Position numbers and translations under genes: made by a program. From Syntrophus sp. (in: bacteria) (GTDB taxonomy: Bacteria; Desulfobacterota; Syntrophorhabdia; Syntrophorhabdales; Syntrophorhabdaceae): DNA of 64,000 nt. The notes under the pieces were generated by a model. That model saw only the letters and a program-made list of their open reading frames with translations, was not told the origin of the DNA and searched no databases. The DNA is taken from the NCBI GenBank assembly GCA_013824835.1, contig PNOM01000004.1:1-64000 (forward strand), in the 5' to 3' direction. Shown here piece after piece: positions 1 through 9,721 of the stretch (its first letter is position 1; every line of letters begins with the position of its first letter).

Positions 1-156
1 CTCGAAGAAACGACATTTATAATGGAGAGAGCTGGTAAGGTGATGGGGATCGCTTGGCACAAAAGGAAGTCCGGCAAGATCTTCTTCAGCGAAGACACAG
101 CCTTCATTATCATGGTTGAGCATCGCCTTATCAAGAAGCCAGTCTACGGCCCTCAT
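1..156 (-). CDS. Unrecognised protein, N-terminal part, runs off the left edge
   Basis: On the minus strand a reading frame opens at an ATG at 156 and continues without a stop to base 1, so at least 52 residues are encoded and the C-terminus lies outside the window. The peptide has mixed composition (MRAVDWLLDKAMLNHDNEG at its start) with normal acidic and aromatic content, which looks more like protein than like a shadow frame. The frame is open for a further 18 codons upstream of this ATG, and no good ribosome binding site was seen, so the start is uncertain. It lies 67 bases downstream of the DUF362-like gene on the same strand and could be the next gene of that operon. No family was recognised. 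Confidence 0.35.
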   Translation of the reverse strand, partial: MRAVDWLLDKAMLNHDNEGCVFAEEDLAGLPFVPSDPHHLTSSLHYKCRFFE

Positions 157-223
157 GATATTATCTACGGGATATTGTTGCGAAGACTTTGTATGGATCG
201 TAGTGGAGAGTTATCATAGCCAT

Positions 224-1114
224 CTACAGAAGGATATCTTCTTTCCAGCCAATTCGTCTGATATCAATCCTTTTTATGTCGGAAACCCCGAGGTGATACT
301 TATATTCTGCAACGGTAATATGGATTGGTGCTACATCAAGAGGCCTGTCTTCCCCGAAATGGGCGATCCGCTTGAGCCGGAGAAGCTCGGCGCCAACCGC
401 ATCAACTGCAACGGGGTCGGTTCCCATGATAAGCCCTTTGTAGGGCCAGACATACCGTCTGTCAAAGAAGTTGGCGCCTCTCCCGTAGAATTGGGGCGTG
501 AGCGCAACCAGAATATTGAGACGGGTCTTCCCCTTTACCATAGGGAGTGTCCATATCTTTCCCAGGTCAGAACAGCCATTGTCATGATACGCCGATGGTG
601 TAGGTACAAACATTATGTAATTTTTCAGGCAGCTTCCTACCCCGGCCCAGTGGTGCACTCTTGTGGGGCGGACGTTGATAAGGGCGGTGGAGTTTACGAA
701 TATTGGATTGTCCTTTACCCCTCGATCATCTATGGAAATGTTTTTTTCCTCAACGCCAATATCCATAATACGTTGCTTAATTGCCTTCTCCAGTTCTGCA
801 GGTGTTGAAAGGTATCGCCATACATTACTCTTTATTCCGACAATATCGGTCTTCTTGAAGTAGGTCCTCCACCCGCTGATAGGATCTTTTTCGTCGGCAA
901 GGACCCTTACCGCCTCGTCGAGCATGGACTGCAGGACCTTTTCGTTTATCTCGCCCTGGGGCCCCAAAACGTTGGAATCGCGAATGAGGATTACCTTTGA
1001 TCTCGATTGTGCCATTCCTTCGAAGGGGACCATGGAGCCGAGGCCCGCTGAAAGAAGAACCCCTGCAGTTCCTTTGATGAAGTCACGACGGGTTATTGCT
1101 CCTTTGGTTTTCAT
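224..1114 (-). CDS. Tat-exported DUF362-like protein
   Basis: A 296-residue protein that starts with a twin-arginine signal: R9-R10 followed by DFIK, then a hydrophobic stretch over about residues 15-30 and a likely cleavage site near residues 33-37. It is therefore predicted to be folded in the cytoplasm and exported by Tat. The body resembles the DUF362 family, whose function is unsettled and whose members often carry iron-sulfur domains; no cysteine-rich ferredoxin motif is visible here. The start codon overlaps the stop of the upstream DUF6599-like gene as ATGA, so the two are translationally coupled and probably work together in the periplasm. A divergent tatC lies about 20 kb away. The family call rests on overall resemblance only. 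Confidence 0.7.
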   Translation of the reverse strand: MKTKGAITRRDFIKGTAGVLLSAGLGSMVPFEGMAQSRSKVILIRDSNVLGPQGEINEKVLQSMLDEAVRVLADEKDPISGWRTYFKKTDIVGIKSNVWRYLSTPAELEKAIKQRIMDIGVEEKNISIDDRGVKDNPIFVNSTALINVRPTRVHHWAGVGSCLKNYIMFVPTPSAYHDNGCSDLGKIWTLPMVKGKTRLNILVALTPQFYGRGANFFDRRYVWPYKGLIMGTDPVAVDAVGAELLRLKRIAHFGEDRPLDVAPIHITVAEYKYHLGVSDIKRIDIRRIGWKEDILL

Positions 1115-2073
1115 CTATCCTCCTTTGACAACGCAGTGTCTGTAGCCTTAATAAGACGCATTGCCAATGCTTCATCAGGTGCGTCAAAAACGATGATTAC
1201 AAAGCGCCCGCTTTTATTAAGGACCGTCCATCTGTTGTTCTCTGTCTTCACCGAGCTCTTCCCGGATGCATCGGGCATGTAAGCCCTCCGGAATTCCATA
1301 AGAGCGCCATCTGCATGGGTTTCCGTGGGGTATTTTACGAGAAGGAGATGAAGCTTACCCTTTTCTGATCCGTATTGGGCAAGGAAAACATCCGTTTCCC
1401 CGGAAAGATTCAGAATATTTGCGTGAGAAATAAAAAAGCGCTGGTTGAGAAGGATATGGCTATGGAGAAACCATGATTGTTTCCTTGAATAAGGTGGTCC
1501 TCCTACGGGAAGACGGTCCATGATTCCCGGCGGTTTACCGGTCTCTGCTATTGATACGGCGATGTGACGGCCTATATGTAGTGTGGCGGCCTCTATTTCT
1601 TTTCCGGCGCTGTCACCGTAAACACTGACAAAATATGGTCCTTTCCAGAAGCGAAGGAGACCGCCTCCGAAGGTTGATCCCTGGCCGATCCCTGCTTCGG
1701 GGTCGTCGTTCTCAAAGGTAAACAGTCCATAGGCGTTTTCGGCAGAGGACATCCGAAAAATTTCAGTTGTTATGGAAGACCTTCCCTGCTTTTCATATCG
1801 CAGCACGTTCAGATTCTTCATATTGTAAGCGCGGAAGAGTTCAGCGGCGCCATTCATATATTTGAAGGTTGTGTCAGGATCATACCCTGTCGGTCCCTCC
1901 GAAATCTTCCAATCCCCCATTGCAGCAGGCCAGAGAACAGGTTCTTTCATGCGCGCCCCCTCATCACAAAACAGAGTAAAGGGAAAAAGCAATCCCAAAA
2001 AGATAAACTGCGGCAAAAACATCAACAGTACAACGATTTGTCTCCGAAAGCAGCCTTTCCCTGAAAAAATCAT
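1111..2073 (-). CDS. Secreted DUF6599-like protein
   Basis: A 320-residue protein with a basic N-terminus and a hydrophobic segment at about residues 13-35, which reads as a signal peptide or single membrane anchor. The mature part contains a YMNGAAELFRAY stretch followed by a region about tyrosine- and phenylalanine-rich strands, the pattern I associate with DUF6599-family proteins of unknown function. It is the first gene of a two-gene unit: its TGA overlaps the ATG of the Tat-exported DUF362-like gene. An AAAGGTG Shine-Dalgarno sequence lies five bases before the ATG. The role is unknown; the coupling suggests an envelope protein pair. Confidence 0.65.
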   Translation of the reverse strand: MIFSGKGCFRRQIVVLLMFLPQFIFLGLLFPFTLFCDEGARMKEPVLWPAAMGDWKISEGPTGYDPDTTFKYMNGAAELFRAYNMKNLNVLRYEKQGRSSITTEIFRMSSAENAYGLFTFENDDPEAGIGQGSTFGGGLLRFWKGPYFVSVYGDSAGKEIEAATLHIGRHIAVSIAETGKPPGIMDRLPVGGPPYSRKQSWFLHSHILLNQRFFISHANILNLSGETDVFLAQYGSEKGKLHLLLVKYPTETHADGALMEFRRAYMPDASGKSSVKTENNRWTVLNKSGRFVIIVFDAPDEALAMRLIKATDTALSKEDR

Positions 2074-2182
2074 AATGACACCTTTAATAATTTTACCATA
2101 TCACGATGCGGGTTGAATACAGTATTATTCTGCCTTCATTATCTATCTTCTCTGCGCCCAGCATATTATCTCCCGTGTTTTG

Positions 2183-2417
2183 TTGCCTGAAGCATTACGG
2201 CGCTCCATTGAGATGAAGGCAAGGGCATATTTTTCCCAAGGACGAACTTGGGGAGATAGTGCCCTTTCTTGAAGACTTGCTGCGCTATGATTGTGAATCC
2301 GGATGGAAACGCCTGTTTCCAAAGCTCTATAGATTTTTTGTAGATCGCTTCGAAGAGGGCTGGGACAAAGGCCCGAATGCGCCGTGGCATGACTGGCTTC
2401 GCAATAGGTACTGGTGA
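2183..2417 (+). pseudogene. Short frameshifted reading frame, protein-like
   Basis: From a TTG at 2183 one frame reads LPEALRRSIEMKARAYF and then loses sense. The frame offset by one continues from 2238 as KDELGEIVPFLEDLL and on to a TGA at 2415, ending in a tryptophan-rich tail (PWHDWLRNRYW). The two halves join if one base is removed from the five-T run at 2230-2234, giving a product of about 77 residues. No clear ribosome binding site or family was recognised. It is either a decayed gene, a fragment of a larger lost gene, or an intact gene broken by a homopolymer sequencing error. Bases 2418-2562 before the histidine kinase hold no gene that I can see. Confidence 0.4.
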
Positions 2418-2562
2418 GTAGAGCAGGAAAACTGTGATCAGAAGTGATGCTGCAATCTACGTCTGTTTTCACGGATAATTGCTGACGAAATAAGGAAATT
2501 ATCGTCCCAAAATAAAAGATGTGATATACTTATAGCAGAAGGTAATTTGGGAGCGGGCCACA

Positions 2563-4932
2563 TTGGAAGATACGGATAAAACCAAAGAAGAATTGTGTCT
2601 TGAACTTGCTGCAATGCGTATCCAGTTTGACAGACTGGAGGTTATGCGCACAGATGCGGAAGAGGCGCTGAGGCAGAGTGAGGCCAAATACCGCCATTTC
2701 TACGAGAATGTGGCAGAGGGTATATTTCAGACCACCCCTGACGGACATTTGATAAGCGTGAACCCTGCCCTCGCTAAAATGTACGGGTGTGAATTGCCCC
2801 AGGAGATGGTAGAAACCCTTACCGACATCGAAAAACAGCTCTATGTCGACCCAGGCGACAGGGTGCGGTTCAAAAAGATTTTAGAGAAAGATGGTGTGGT
2901 ATCGAACTTTGAGGTCAGGTTCCGCCGCAAGGATGGACAGATCAGGTGGCTCTCCATAAATGCCCATGCAGTGAGGGATGGAGATGGAAATATTGCCTGC
3001 CATGAAGGATGTGCGGAAGATATTACCAGCCGCAAAGAGTCGGAAGAAGCGCTACGGAAGGAGCGGGAAACATTTTTCACCATCCTTGAGAATGATCCTA
3101 CCGGTGTTGCCATGATTGACCCAAACGGCGCATACCAGTACATAAATCCCGAATTCACCCGTATTACAGGGTATACCCTGCAGGATATTCCTAACGGGAA
3201 AAACTGGTTTTTGAAGTCATTCCCCGATCCGGCATATCGGGAAAAGGTGATCCGTACCTGGAAAAAGGACAGACTTCTGGAGACAGGCAAATGTTCGGAT
3301 CGTGAATTCACCGTCACCTGCAAGGACGGGAGCCCCCGGGATATAGATATCAGGACCACATTCATGAAGGACTTCAGCATCTCTGTGTTTAGAGATGTCA
3401 CCGAGCGTAGACAGGCGGAAAAGACCCTCCGTGAATCAGAGACCAAATACCGCACTGTGGTCGAGGATTCCCTCGTTGGTTTCTCCATCATCCAGGATGG
3501 CTATTTCAGGTTTGTTAATAAAAGGTTCTGCGAGATGTTTGGATATGCCTACGAGGAGATTGTGGATACATTTGGTCCAGGGGACCTTACCCACCCGGAT
3601 GACAGAAAAAGGGTAGATGAGACCGTGCAAAAACAGATTGGCGGTGAGATTGAACATATCGAATATGACTTCAGGTCCCTCAGGAAGGACGGGAAGGTCA
3701 TCACCGTCAAGGCTCTGGGGAGCACCATCCTTTATCGGGGACGACTTGCGGCTGTGGGAAGTATTATTGATATTACCAGCACCAGGGAGAGAGAGTTGGA
3801 GGGTAAGCTCCGTCAGGCCCAGAAGATGGGGGCCATCGGCACCCTGGCAGGGGGCATTGCCCACGACTTCAACAATATCCTTACCGTTCTCACAGGGTAT
3901 GGCGAACTCCTTAAGATGGAGACCACTGAAGGGGATCGTCTCCGGCAATACGCAGACCAGATACTGACTGCTTCAATGAAGGCGGCCCAGCTCACCAGGA
4001 GCCTCCTGACCTTTAGCAGACAGCAGCCCACGGTTTTAAGCCCCCTCCATATAAACAATGTCATCAGGGAAACAGAAAAGCTTCTGAATAGGCTCATCAC
4101 CGAGGATATTGCCCTTCATACCATACTTGCAGCCGAAGATATAATAGTCATGGCGGATGTCACGCAGATCGACCAGATACTCTTCAATCTTGCCACTAAT
4201 GCACGGGATGCCATGCCGAAAGGGGGTGCTCTGACTATAGAGACAAGGAGCATCAGTATAGACCATGACTTTGTGGAAATCCATGGGTTCGGCGAACCGG
4301 GACAATATGTGCTTATATCCGTCTCTGATACGGGCATCGGCATGGACAGTAAGGCACGGGAACAGATGTTCGATCCTTTCTATACCACAAAGGAGGTGGG
4401 GAAGGGAACCGGCCTCGGTCTCTCCACGGTATACGGGATTGTCATGCAGCATAACGGATATATTAATGTCTACAGTGAACCGCAGATGGGAACCACGTTC
4501 CACATCTACCTCCCCGCAACGTCGGCAGCATCTGAAGAAGCAGCCAATGCCTCCGAGATCAGGGGAGGGACAGAGACCCTCCTTATTGCAGAAGACAATG
4601 ACGCAGTAAGGCATGCCATGAGCGACATGCTCCGGAAGTACGGCTATACGGTGATAGGGGCCATCGATGGTCAGGATGCAGTGGAGATATTTGCCCGTGA
4701 CGGGGATATAGACCTCATTATTCTCGATTCTGTTATGCCGAAAAAGAACGGGAGAGAGACCTATGAGGAGATTAAGAACATCAAACCGGGCATAAAAGTG
4801 CTCTTTATCAGCGGCTATACACGAGATATTATCCTTGATAAAGGGATCAGGGATAAGGAATTCCCTTTTATACCGAAGCCTGTATTACCCACTACACTGC
4901 TTCAGACATTACGGGAAATACTTGACAAGTAG
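2563..4932 (+). CDS. Hybrid histidine kinase with three PAS domains and a receiver
   Basis: A 789-residue soluble sensor kinase. A short coiled-coil N-terminus is followed by three PAS domains at about residues 40-160, 165-285 and 290-415, each ending in a PAC-type DITxR/DVTERR motif. The dimerisation domain has the phosphoacceptor His434 in GIAHDFNN, the ATPase domain has the NATNARDAMPKGG N-box, a DTGIGM G1 box and GKGTGLGLSTV G2 box, and a C-terminal receiver at about 670-789 carries the phosphoacceptor Asp722. No membrane segment is seen. Translation starts at TTG 2563 behind a GGGAG sequence. It is monocistronic as far as can be seen, so its target is unknown. Its PAS2-PAS3 region resembles the sensor at the right end of the window. 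Confidence 0.93.
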   Translation: MEDTDKTKEELCLELAAMRIQFDRLEVMRTDAEEALRQSEAKYRHFYENVAEGIFQTTPDGHLISVNPALAKMYGCELPQEMVETLTDIEKQLYVDPGDRVRFKKILEKDGVVSNFEVRFRRKDGQIRWLSINAHAVRDGDGNIACHEGCAEDITSRKESEEALRKERETFFTILENDPTGVAMIDPNGAYQYINPEFTRITGYTLQDIPNGKNWFLKSFPDPAYREKVIRTWKKDRLLETGKCSDREFTVTCKDGSPRDIDIRTTFMKDFSISVFRDVTERRQAEKTLRESETKYRTVVEDSLVGFSIIQDGYFRFVNKRFCEMFGYAYEEIVDTFGPGDLTHPDDRKRVDETVQKQIGGEIEHIEYDFRSLRKDGKVITVKALGSTILYRGRLAAVGSIIDITSTRERELEGKLRQAQKMGAIGTLAGGIAHDFNNILTVLTGYGELLKMETTEGDRLRQYADQILTASMKAAQLTRSLLTFSRQQPTVLSPLHINNVIRETEKLLNRLITEDIALHTILAAEDIIVMADVTQIDQILFNLATNARDAMPKGGALTIETRSISIDHDFVEIHGFGEPGQYVLISVSDTGIGMDSKAREQMFDPFYTTKEVGKGTGLGLSTVYGIVMQHNGYINVYSEPQMGTTFHIYLPATSAASEEAANASEIRGGTETLLIAEDNDAVRHAMSDMLRKYGYTVIGAIDGQDAVEIFARDGDIDLIILDSVMPKKNGRETYEEIKNIKPGIKVLFISGYTRDIILDKGIRDKEFPFIPKPVLPTTLLQTLREILDK

Positions 4933-5071
4933 CGAAAATTTGAGAACACAGTCGTTTGGTCAATGAAGGCAACCAGAAATTTCTTGAAAGACATCATGTC
5001 CGGGGAAGGTTTCGCGCAATGGAAGGGATTCATATGTTTTTGAAAAGAGCGTTGTCTTTTTTTAGGTAGAT

Positions 5072-6427
5072 ATGCCTATGAATAGAGACAGGCTCAGGGT
5101 ATTAAAAGAGGGACAGGGAAGGCAGGGAGGTCCGGTTGTATACTGGATGAGCCGTGACCAGCGGGTGGATGATAACTGGGCGCTCCTCTATGCCCAGGAA
5201 GCGGCACTGGAACGGAAAGCACCTTTAATTGTGGTATTTACCCTGGCAAAAGAGTTTTTAAACGCGACGATTCGTCAGTACAGGTTTATGCTGAAAGGGC
5301 TTGAAAAGGTGAGCAACGAACTGGCTGACCTGAATATACCTTTTTACCTTCTCATGGGAAGCCCGGACCAGGAGATAACACGTTTCATAGATAAACATAG
5401 CAGTGCCCTTCTTGTTACTGATTTTGACCCGATGCGCATTAAAAGGGCTTGGAAAAAGACGGTATGCGATAGCATCAGTATTCCCTTCCATGAGGTGGAT
5501 GCCCACAATATTGTCCCATGCTGGAAGGCTTCGCCAAAGCAGGAGTACGGCGCATTCACATTCAGACCCAAAATAAGGCGTCTCCTTGAAGACTATCTGG
5601 AGACCTTTCCGAATGTTGAAAAACATCCCTTTCTATGGGGGAAAGAAGGGGATAACGGCATCAACCGGGGCGAAATTGAAGGCAGCCTGAAGGTGAATAC
5701 AAAAATCAGCGAGGTTGGGTGGGTATTGCCGGGAGCAGATGAGGCGCAGGCAGCCCTCCGTAATTTCCTTAAAGACAGAATATCCGTCTATTCAATGGAC
5801 AGGAATGATCCGAATAAAAAAGGACAATCACGCCTCTCTCCCTATCTCCACTTCGGACAAATATCTGCCCAGAGGGTGGTCCTTGAGGTGGAAAAAGGCG
5901 CTGTGCCAGGGGATGCACATGAGATTTTTCTGGAAGAACTTATCGTGAGGAGAGAGCTCTCGGACAATTTCTGCTTTTATAACGACCGCTATGATTCATT
6001 TGAAGGATTTCCAGAATGGGCGAAGAGAACACTCAATGAGCACCGGGGGAACCATAGAGGGTATGTATATTCCCTTACCCAGTTTGAAGGAGCAGAAACT
6101 CATGACGAGCTCTGGAATGCATCCCAGATGGAAATGGTGAAGGGAAAGATGCACGGCTATATGCGAATGTATTGGGCAAAGAAGATACTTGAGTGGACAG
6201 GGTCGCCTGAGGAGGCTATAGAAATTGCCATATACCTGAACGACAAATATGAGCTTGATGGAAGAGACCCTAATGGCTATACCGGTATAGCCTGGTCTAT
6301 CGGGGGAGTCCATGACCGCCCCTGGGGTACAAGAAATATATTCGGCTCAATCCGCTATATGAGCTATAAAGGATGTAAATCAAAATTTAATATTCCTTCA
6401 TATGTTCATTATGTGACAGCCTTATAA
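5072..6427 (+). CDS. phr: Class II CPD photolyase
   Basis: A 451-residue deoxyribodipyrimidine photolyase of class II, the flavin enzyme that splits cyclobutane pyrimidine dimers in light. The N-terminal half is the alpha/beta antenna region (PVVYWMSRDQRVDDNWAL). The C-terminal FAD domain shows the class II hallmarks LSPYLHFGQIS, an EELIVRRELSDNFC block and the GVHDRPWGTRNIFG/IRYMSYKGC end. Length is normal for the family. The ATG at 5072 follows GTAGAT-type weak ribosome binding sequence; a second ATG two codons later is possible. The gene stands alone on the plus strand after the histidine kinase. The 138 bases between them hold no supported gene. Confidence 0.95.
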   Translation: MPMNRDRLRVLKEGQGRQGGPVVYWMSRDQRVDDNWALLYAQEAALERKAPLIVVFTLAKEFLNATIRQYRFMLKGLEKVSNELADLNIPFYLLMGSPDQEITRFIDKHSSALLVTDFDPMRIKRAWKKTVCDSISIPFHEVDAHNIVPCWKASPKQEYGAFTFRPKIRRLLEDYLETFPNVEKHPFLWGKEGDNGINRGEIEGSLKVNTKISEVGWVLPGADEAQAALRNFLKDRISVYSMDRNDPNKKGQSRLSPYLHFGQISAQRVVLEVEKGAVPGDAHEIFLEELIVRRELSDNFCFYNDRYDSFEGFPEWAKRTLNEHRGNHRGYVYSLTQFEGAETHDELWNASQMEMVKGKMHGYMRMYWAKKILEWTGSPEEAIEIAIYLNDKYELDGRDPNGYTGIAWSIGGVHDRPWGTRNIFGSIRYMSYKGCKSKFNIPSYVHYVTAL

Positions 6428-6474
6428 GCTATGGGCAGATGCGTCTGTTATGCCTTACGGAGAAAGAAGGCCCG

Positions 6475-6678
6475 CTACCCATTCTTCCTTCTTATTTCAG
6501 TGACAGTCTCTCCTCCGACTCCCCAGTTATCTGTATCAACTTCGTCAATAACCACAAAGGTGGTCTTCGGATTCTTACCGAGTACATGATGGAGCAACTG
6601 AGTTACCCCTTCTATGAGCTGTGTCTTCTGTGCTGCAGTAACCCCTTCCTTTGTTACCTTGATGTTAACGTAAGGCAT
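6475..6678 (-). CDS. 4-oxalocrotonate tautomerase family protein
   Basis: A 67-residue protein of the small tautomerase superfamily. After removal of the initiator methionine it begins with Pro1, the catalytic base of the family, in PYVNIKVTKEGVT. The rest (LIEGVTQLLHHVLGKNP, then a FVVIDEVDTDNWGVGG stretch with the GxGG turn) fits the beta-alpha-beta fold of subunits that form hexamers. An AAGGAGG Shine-Dalgarno sequence precedes the ATG by five bases. The substrate cannot be told from the sequence; aromatic-degradation enzymes, which often accompany 4-OT, are not encoded nearby. It lies downstream of nuoN on the same strand, 133 bases away. Confidence 0.92.
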   Translation of the reverse strand: MPYVNIKVTKEGVTAAQKTQLIEGVTQLLHHVLGKNPKTTFVVIDEVDTDNWGVGGETVTEIRRKNG

Positions 6679-6811
6679 AAAAACCTCCTTCTGTAGGATT
6701 TGTTGGGTATAGTCTACCCTACTCCACGCATGACCGCCTCAAAAAAGTAATTTTGATAATTTAAGGGTATAAAATGATAAAAAACTTACAGGGTTGGAGC
6801 CTTTTAAGCAA

Positions 6812-8209
6812 TCAGAGGGCAGCCCTGAACACCTCAAAAATCCCGAAGGGCAGGATGCCCATATAGAGGATAAGAAAAACAAAGATGTAGCACATTGCTT
6901 TCTGGTGAAAGGTAAGGGAAAGGGGTTCTATGCGAGAAGCCTCTTTGGAGTAACTCATCCGGACAAGGTTCAGATAGTAGAAAATGGAGATGACTGTATT
7001 CGCAGCGCCAATGATTACTATAGAAAGATAACCTTCTTTAAAAGCGCTTGTAAAAAGGAAAAGCTTTCCCGCAAACCCGCCGGTCGGCGGAATACCCGCA
7101 AGCGAAAAGGCTGCAACTGCAAGGGTTAAGGCGAGAAGGGGTGCCCGTCGGGAGAGACCTACAAGGTCATTAAGTTCTATATTTTCACCCCTCTTGGAGA
7201 GGAGCATGATTACATAGAAACATGCAAGGTTCATGAGGAGATAGACAGTAATGTAGTATATGGCTGCAGTATTGCCGTCCTTGCTGAAGGCGAGTATGCC
7301 CATCATGAGATATCCGGCATGAGCAATGCCGGAATAGGCGAGGAGCCTCTTGATATCCTTCTGGACAAGACCTACGATATTGCCGAAGGTCATTGAAAGG
7401 GCAGCAAGAACAATGAGAATATTAACGATCTGAGCCGATACGGTAGGGACAGACATGGTAAGTCTTATGAGAAGTGCAGTGCCGGCGATCTTTGGTATGG
7501 TGGCAATAAATGTAGTGGTAATATTAGATGCCCCCTCATAGATATCAGGCGCCCAGAAATGGAATGGAAAGAGGGAGAGTTTAAAGAAAAAACCTGAGAG
7601 GGTGAGGACTAATGCAAGAATGCCGTAGGGTTGACTGAGAAAAGTAGGGAGAATGCGGGCAATATCAGTAAGAAAGGTAGATTCACAGATGCCGTATATA
7701 TAGCTCATGCCGTAGAGCATGGTGCCGGTTGCGGTTGCGCCGAAGAAAAGATATTTGACTGCCGCCTCTAACTGGACCTTTGATTGTCCTTTTCTCAGGG
7801 GGACGATCACATAAAGGCTATAAGAAGAGATCTCAAGGGCTATTACAATAGTGATAAGCTCAACAGAGCTTACAAGCATCATGAGCCCAAGAACGGAGAA
7901 GGCAAGAAACATGAAGTATTCCGGAAGGAATTCCTCATCAATTTCATCCGTTTTTTCAAACATGAAGGCCATGAGACAGAACCCATAGGCGAGCAATGCC
8001 TTAAAAAGTTGGGAGAAGAGATCAATCTTGTATGCGCCGCAAAACAGTTCTCCTTTCGAGAAGATGGAAAACAGGGATATGGCGAGTGGTACAATAGAGA
8101 TCAGACGAACAAAGGAATAAGATGACCCTTTCTTTTTTTTGACAGAAATAAAGAGAAATAGTATTGCAAAAAGGAGCATCGATATTTCAGGCAGCAGAAG
8201 ATTAAGCAT
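6812..8209 (-). CDS. nuoN: NADH-quinone oxidoreductase subunit N (proton-pumping antiporter-like)
   Basis: A 465-residue membrane protein with about 14 hydrophobic helices. It is the antiporter-like subunit of complex I next to the NuoK/NuoJ end of the membrane arm. Features seen include an EISSYSLYVIV helix with the conserved glutamate, FFFKLSLFPFHFWAPDIYEGA with the conserved lysine and histidine, and RLLAYSGIAHAGYL. The length is normal for NuoN. It is the last gene of the nuo operon, starting 11 bases after nuoM ends. No clear terminator was seen in the 133 bases after it. Confidence 0.95.
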   Translation of the reverse strand: MLNLLLPEISMLLFAILFLFISVKKKKGSSYSFVRLISIVPLAISLFSIFSKGELFCGAYKIDLFSQLFKALLAYGFCLMAFMFEKTDEIDEEFLPEYFMFLAFSVLGLMMLVSSVELITIVIALEISSYSLYVIVPLRKGQSKVQLEAAVKYLFFGATATGTMLYGMSYIYGICESTFLTDIARILPTFLSQPYGILALVLTLSGFFFKLSLFPFHFWAPDIYEGASNITTTFIATIPKIAGTALLIRLTMSVPTVSAQIVNILIVLAALSMTFGNIVGLVQKDIKRLLAYSGIAHAGYLMMGILAFSKDGNTAAIYYITVYLLMNLACFYVIMLLSKRGENIELNDLVGLSRRAPLLALTLAVAAFSLAGIPPTGGFAGKLFLFTSAFKEGYLSIVIIGAANTVISIFYYLNLVRMSYSKEASRIEPLSLTFHQKAMCYIFVFLILYMGILPFGIFEVFRAAL

Positions 8210-8220
8210 AATTGAACCCC

Positions 8221-9717
8221 TTAATGGAGATAATTCTGTAATTGGCTGCTAAGATGAGCCAGTGTCTTTTCCACAGTCAGCACAAAGGGACGGGGGAAAA
8301 GACCCATCCAGATCACGAACACGACCAAAGGAGCCAGATAAATGATCTCTCTGAGATTCATGTCAGGGATGATCCTTTTATCCTCTCTGCCCCATACGAT
8401 CTGTTTCAGGAGACGCAGTGTATATGCAGCCGCAATGATTGCACCGACAACAGCAAGAAAACCTGCAATCTTATTATTAATAAACGTTCCGATGAGTATA
8501 TATAGTTCGCCGACAAAGTTGTTGGTACCTGGAAAGGCGAAGGATGATATGGCAAAGAGACCGAAAAAGCCTACATATACGGGCATTATTGGGCCGAGCC
8601 CTGCATTGTCATAAATCTCCCGGCTATGGGTTCTTTCGTATACAATGCCAACGCAGAGAAAAAGACCGCCTGTGGTAATACCATGGTTAAGCATCTGAAG
8701 CAAGGCCCCTTCGAATCCGAAAAGGGTCAGGGTGAAAATTCCGAGGGTTGCAAAGCCCATATGGGCGACGCTCGAATAGGCGATCAGTTTCTTCATATCG
8801 GTCTGACTTAAGCAGACGAATCCGCCGTAAATGATCCCGATTACGGACAATATGATCATGAGAGGGGCGAAGTACACGCTTGCCGCAGGGGTTATGGGGA
8901 GGCAGAACCTCAAGAAGCCGTATGTTCCCATCTTAAGGAGCACGCTTGCAAGAAAGACGCTTCCTACAGTAGGCGCTTCCGTATGGGCCGCAGGCAACCA
9001 TGTGTGGAATGGAAACATGGGCACTTTAATCGCAAAGGCTAATGCAAAGGCGCAGAATACCCATACCTGGAATGTGAAGGTGAAATCCTTTACGAACATG
9101 GCCGCAGGAATGCTGAAGGTCCCTGTTTTCAGGTATACGGCAATGATGGCAACAAGGAGAAAAACACTGCCGAAGAGGGTGTATATAAAGAACTTTATAG
9201 ACGCGTAGTCTTTCCTGGGCCCTCCCCAGACGGCAATTAGAAGGTACATTGGGATAAGCATGGCCTCCCAGAAGACGTAGAAGAGAATAAAGTCAAGGGC
9301 GCTGAAGACTCCGATCATCGCAGCCTCCATCATAAGGATGCAAAACATGAATTCCTTAACCCGGTTCTGTATGGCAGACCATGAGGAGAGAACGCAAAGC
9401 GGGGTAAGTAAGGTTGTGAGAAGTATGAGAAAAATTGTTATCCCGTCAATGCCGAGGGTATAGTTTATATTGAAGGAAGGGATCCATGGAAGAAGCTCGC
9501 CGAACTGGAAGAGGTGGGTATCAGTTTTAAAGTTGGTATAGAGCAGAAGGGAGCAAAGAAAGGTGATGATCCCTGTGATGAGGGCGGTTACCTTCATCGA
9601 CTTCTCGCTTTTCATGAAGAGAAGCAGACATGCGCCTGCGAGGGGGAGAAAAATCGTAGTCGAAAGGATCGGAAATGCGAGAGAATTCATTATGAGGTAC
9701 TGTTCCATTTGTATCAT
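8221..9717 (-). CDS. nuoM: NADH-quinone oxidoreductase subunit M
   Basis: A 498-residue antiporter-like complex I subunit with about 14 transmembrane helices. It carries the family motifs NYTLGIDGIT, an FYVFWEAMLIPMYLLI helix with the conserved glutamate, KVPMFPFHTWLPAAHTEAPT with the conserved lysine and histidine, and KKLIAYSSVAHMGF. These charged residues line the proton path in known structures. It sits between the NuoL-like gene (4 bases away) and nuoN (11 bases away), the standard L-M-N order. Confidence 0.96.
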   Translation of the reverse strand: MIQMEQYLIMNSLAFPILSTTIFLPLAGACLLLFMKSEKSMKVTALITGIITFLCSLLLYTNFKTDTHLFQFGELLPWIPSFNINYTLGIDGITIFLILLTTLLTPLCVLSSWSAIQNRVKEFMFCILMMEAAMIGVFSALDFILFYVFWEAMLIPMYLLIAVWGGPRKDYASIKFFIYTLFGSVFLLVAIIAVYLKTGTFSIPAAMFVKDFTFTFQVWVFCAFALAFAIKVPMFPFHTWLPAAHTEAPTVGSVFLASVLLKMGTYGFLRFCLPITPAASVYFAPLMIILSVIGIIYGGFVCLSQTDMKKLIAYSSVAHMGFATLGIFTLTLFGFEGALLQMLNHGITTGGLFLCVGIVYERTHSREIYDNAGLGPIMPVYVGFFGLFAISSFAFPGTNNFVGELYILIGTFINNKIAGFLAVVGAIIAAAYTLRLLKQIVWGREDKRIIPDMNLREIIYLAPLVVFVIWMGLFPRPFVLTVEKTLAHLSSQLQNYLH

Positions 9718-9721
9718 TCTG

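Noticed and set aside
116-808. Plus-strand frame of 230 codons opposite the DUF362-like gene
   Set aside because: It has shadow-type composition and lies against a gene with a clear Tat signal and operon coupling.
2143-2472. Minus-strand frame of 109 codons
   Set aside because: The peptide looks like a shadow; the plus strand carries the more protein-like though broken frame.
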